From positions 401,055-465,054 of the forward strand of contig NC_018247.1 in assembly GCF_000227135.1 (NCBI RefSeq): a DNA stretch of 64,000 nucleotides, written 5' to 3'. This document shows positions 62,372 to 64,000 of this stretch, piece after piece. A program made the position numbers and the translations under genes. Origin of the DNA: Leishmania donovani (Eukaryota > Euglenozoa > Kinetoplastea > Trypanosomatida > Trypanosomatidae). Each line of letters opens with the position of its first letter. Positions within the stretch are counted from its first letter, which is position 1. The notes beneath the pieces are model-generated. The model saw only the letters and a list, made by a program, of their open reading frames with translations. It had not been told where the DNA came from and did no database searches.

Positions 62372-63397
62372 CCCTCTTGTCTGTTCCTGTATTCATCCAT
62401 AATGATTGAAAAATTGAATGAAGGCAGCTTCTCCTCTCGCACATAGGTGTATCCTCAGTGTCACGCCCACTTACTTCCTCGCGTATGTGCTCTCCCCACA
62501 TGTCCAGACACACGGCTGTAGCGCCCCCCTCCCCATCTTGCCTGAGCAGGCTCTCTGTTGTATGCTTTATGTGCTCCCTTTTCCCTTTTTTCTTCGACCT
62601 GCGTGCGTGCTCATCTTCTTTTTTGTTTTTGGTTTATTTTCGATCGTTTCTCTCCTCATCACCAACCTGTAGCGCATCATCCTCACCGTCTCCCATGCAC
62701 ACCCTTTTTTCCCCTCTCTCATTCGCCCCTTCGCGACTGCCATGAGGCGTCGTCATCATCGTCTCCCTCCCCCTCCCACGCACAGGCATAGGCACAGACC
62801 GAAAAAGCCTCTATCCTTTTCCTTATTTTGTGTGTGTGTGTGTGTGTGTGTTCTGGGACTCGCATTGGTTTTCTGTTTTTTCTTTGTTCTTCTCGGCGAC
62901 TTCCTTCCTTGTTCTCTCGTCGATGTCATCTTCATAGTCTTTTCGCTTATGTCTATATATGTCTATATCTATGCGTGTGTGTGTGTGTGTGTGCTGTGGC
63001 GGTTTCACGTATTCGCCTCCTTTTTGAGTTTCTGCTTCGCAAACCTCCCCTACGCGCTGTGTGATTCTCGGAGGGTGATGTGCTCAAGGCAAAACACGCA
63101 CACACAGGGGTCTGTCTTTGTGAAGGGTTAGGTGCGTCTCTGCCAGCTGTGGTTTGGCATCGACATGGTTGTGGTGATATCTCCTTGTAGCCTCCCTCCT
63201 TCCTTTCGTTGGTAAGGTTGCCGTTGTTCTCGACGGAGCCGCGTTGCCCTCTCAGGCGGCGTCTCTGTGCTGCTCCTTCTTCCTTCCCTGTGTGTGTGTG
63301 TGTGTTGCTTTTTGCTGTGGTGCTCCTCGCTCTCATCCTCTCCTACCCGCGCCCACACCCATACCAAAGTCTGTCCCTGCTGACGGGAAGGGGGGCC

Positions 63398-64000
63398 GCG
63401 CACCCCTCAGCACGCAGCATTCTCAGTGTCCAGTGCCCCACTCATACTGTCTGCGGAGAAGCCAGGCAAGCCTCCCTATCCCCTGCCCATGCCAAAACAC
63501 TTCCGCTGGCGACAGGGCCAGGCACCCGCGACGTGGGGAGGCCAAGGCGATGTATCGCTGCTGACGTCGGCGCTCAGGTCCTGGACGGTGTTGCGCCCTA
63601 GCGACCTGCGACAGTGCACGTGCTTGCAGTACGCATATGGTAGGCAGAGTGTCAGCGTGACGCGAGCGCATATCCCACGCACCCCTGGCCCTCGCTGCTG
63701 TCTGCAGAGGTGTGGGGGGCCTGAGCGCCCCTCCCCCCCCCCCCCNNNNNNNNNNNNNNNNNNNNNNNNNNNNNNNNNNNNNNNNNNNNNNNNNNNNNNN
63801 NNNNNNNNNNNNNNNNNNNNNNNNNNNNNNNNNNNNNNNNNNNNNNNNNNNNNNNNNNNNNNNNNNNNNCCCCCCCCCCCCGAGGGGAATGCACCAGGTG
63901 GCGACCAGCATCGTGTGCGCGCGGGGAGAGTTTTGTGCAGAGGCCGTGCTCTCAGATGGCTGGGTCGGCGCACTGCTACAACGCCTGTGTCTACGGCATG
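63398..64000 (+). mobile_element. SIDER-like retroposon, near-identical copy 3, runs off window
   Basis: Same start as the 54.5 kb copy and no difference noticed up to the C run. The gap falls inside that homopolymer (13 C before it, about 12 after, versus 10 in the other two copies). The sequence resumes with the shared 3' half and continues past the window edge. Confidence 0.85.
63746..63869. other. Assembly gap (124 N) in a C homopolymer
   Basis: C run on both sides; the gap size may be arbitrary and the true length could be just the homopolymer. Confidence 0.95.

Larger units (their letters stand above)
60674..63397. other. Intergenic region, no gene seen
   Basis: Pyrimidine-rich, with TA/TG repeats at about 61318-61350 and TG runs at 62346-62371 and 62828-62850. 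The 265-codon ORF at 61218-62015 is Leu/Ser/Cys-rich from these repeats. Confidence 0.6.

Noticed and set aside
1..64000. tRNA genes, rRNA, CRISPR arrays, bacterial-type operons
   Set aside because: No paired A/B boxes or cloverleaf seen, no regular spaced repeats; gene arrangement is eukaryotic (trypanosomatid).

Overview
The window reads as a trypanosomatid nuclear chromosome, most likely Leishmania. All supported genes lie on the + strand, none shows an intron, and coding regions are GC-rich with strong GC3. They are separated by long pyrimidine-rich, microsatellite-laden intergenic tracts of the kind used for spliced-leader trans-splicing, and the intergenic DNA carries elements that look like SIDER retroposons. 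This fits one directional polycistronic transcription unit, so no gene-by-gene promoters are expected. Five N gaps mark a draft assembly.

Layout. 1-434: 3' end of an EBP2-type rRNA-processing factor. 2331-4550: a LOG/PpnN-like Rossmann protein with a long N-terminal extension. 6554-8632: a probable mitochondrial PPR-like protein. 8932-9315: a tentative small secreted or membrane ORF. 9697-11223: an organelle-targeted or membrane-anchored unknown. 13694-15850: a basic, disordered, possibly nuclear protein. 16816-17139: a glutaredoxin-fold protein with a CQFS active site. 18744-21668: a large Ser/Pro/Ala-rich unknown. 21690-22582: an apparent minus-strand gene relic. 25620-26163: a frameshifted plus-strand relic.

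From 28.9 kb on, gene density drops sharply. Four long low-complexity proteins (28903-29913, 34828-37515, 46363-49470, 56645-60673) are separated by 4.9-8.9 kb and share a short signature: a Trp, then about ten residues later V[D/E]SP. Two of them also have similar acidic Ser/Asp tracts. I recognise no family and treat them as a candidate paralogous group, possibly RNP or post-transcriptional regulators. Between the third and fourth lies a nucleotide-sugar transporter gene, broken by an in-frame TAG and split by an assembly gap whose two flanks are 677 bp near-duplicates.

SIDER-like elements lie at about 5.1, 31.6, 45.4 (minus), 50.6, 54.5 and 63.4 kb. The 45.4, 54.5 and 63.4 kb copies are almost identical, which is unusual for a family described as degenerate. 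They flank the last disordered genes and the transporter in both inverted and direct arrangement. No tRNA, rRNA, CRISPR or convincing snoRNA was found.
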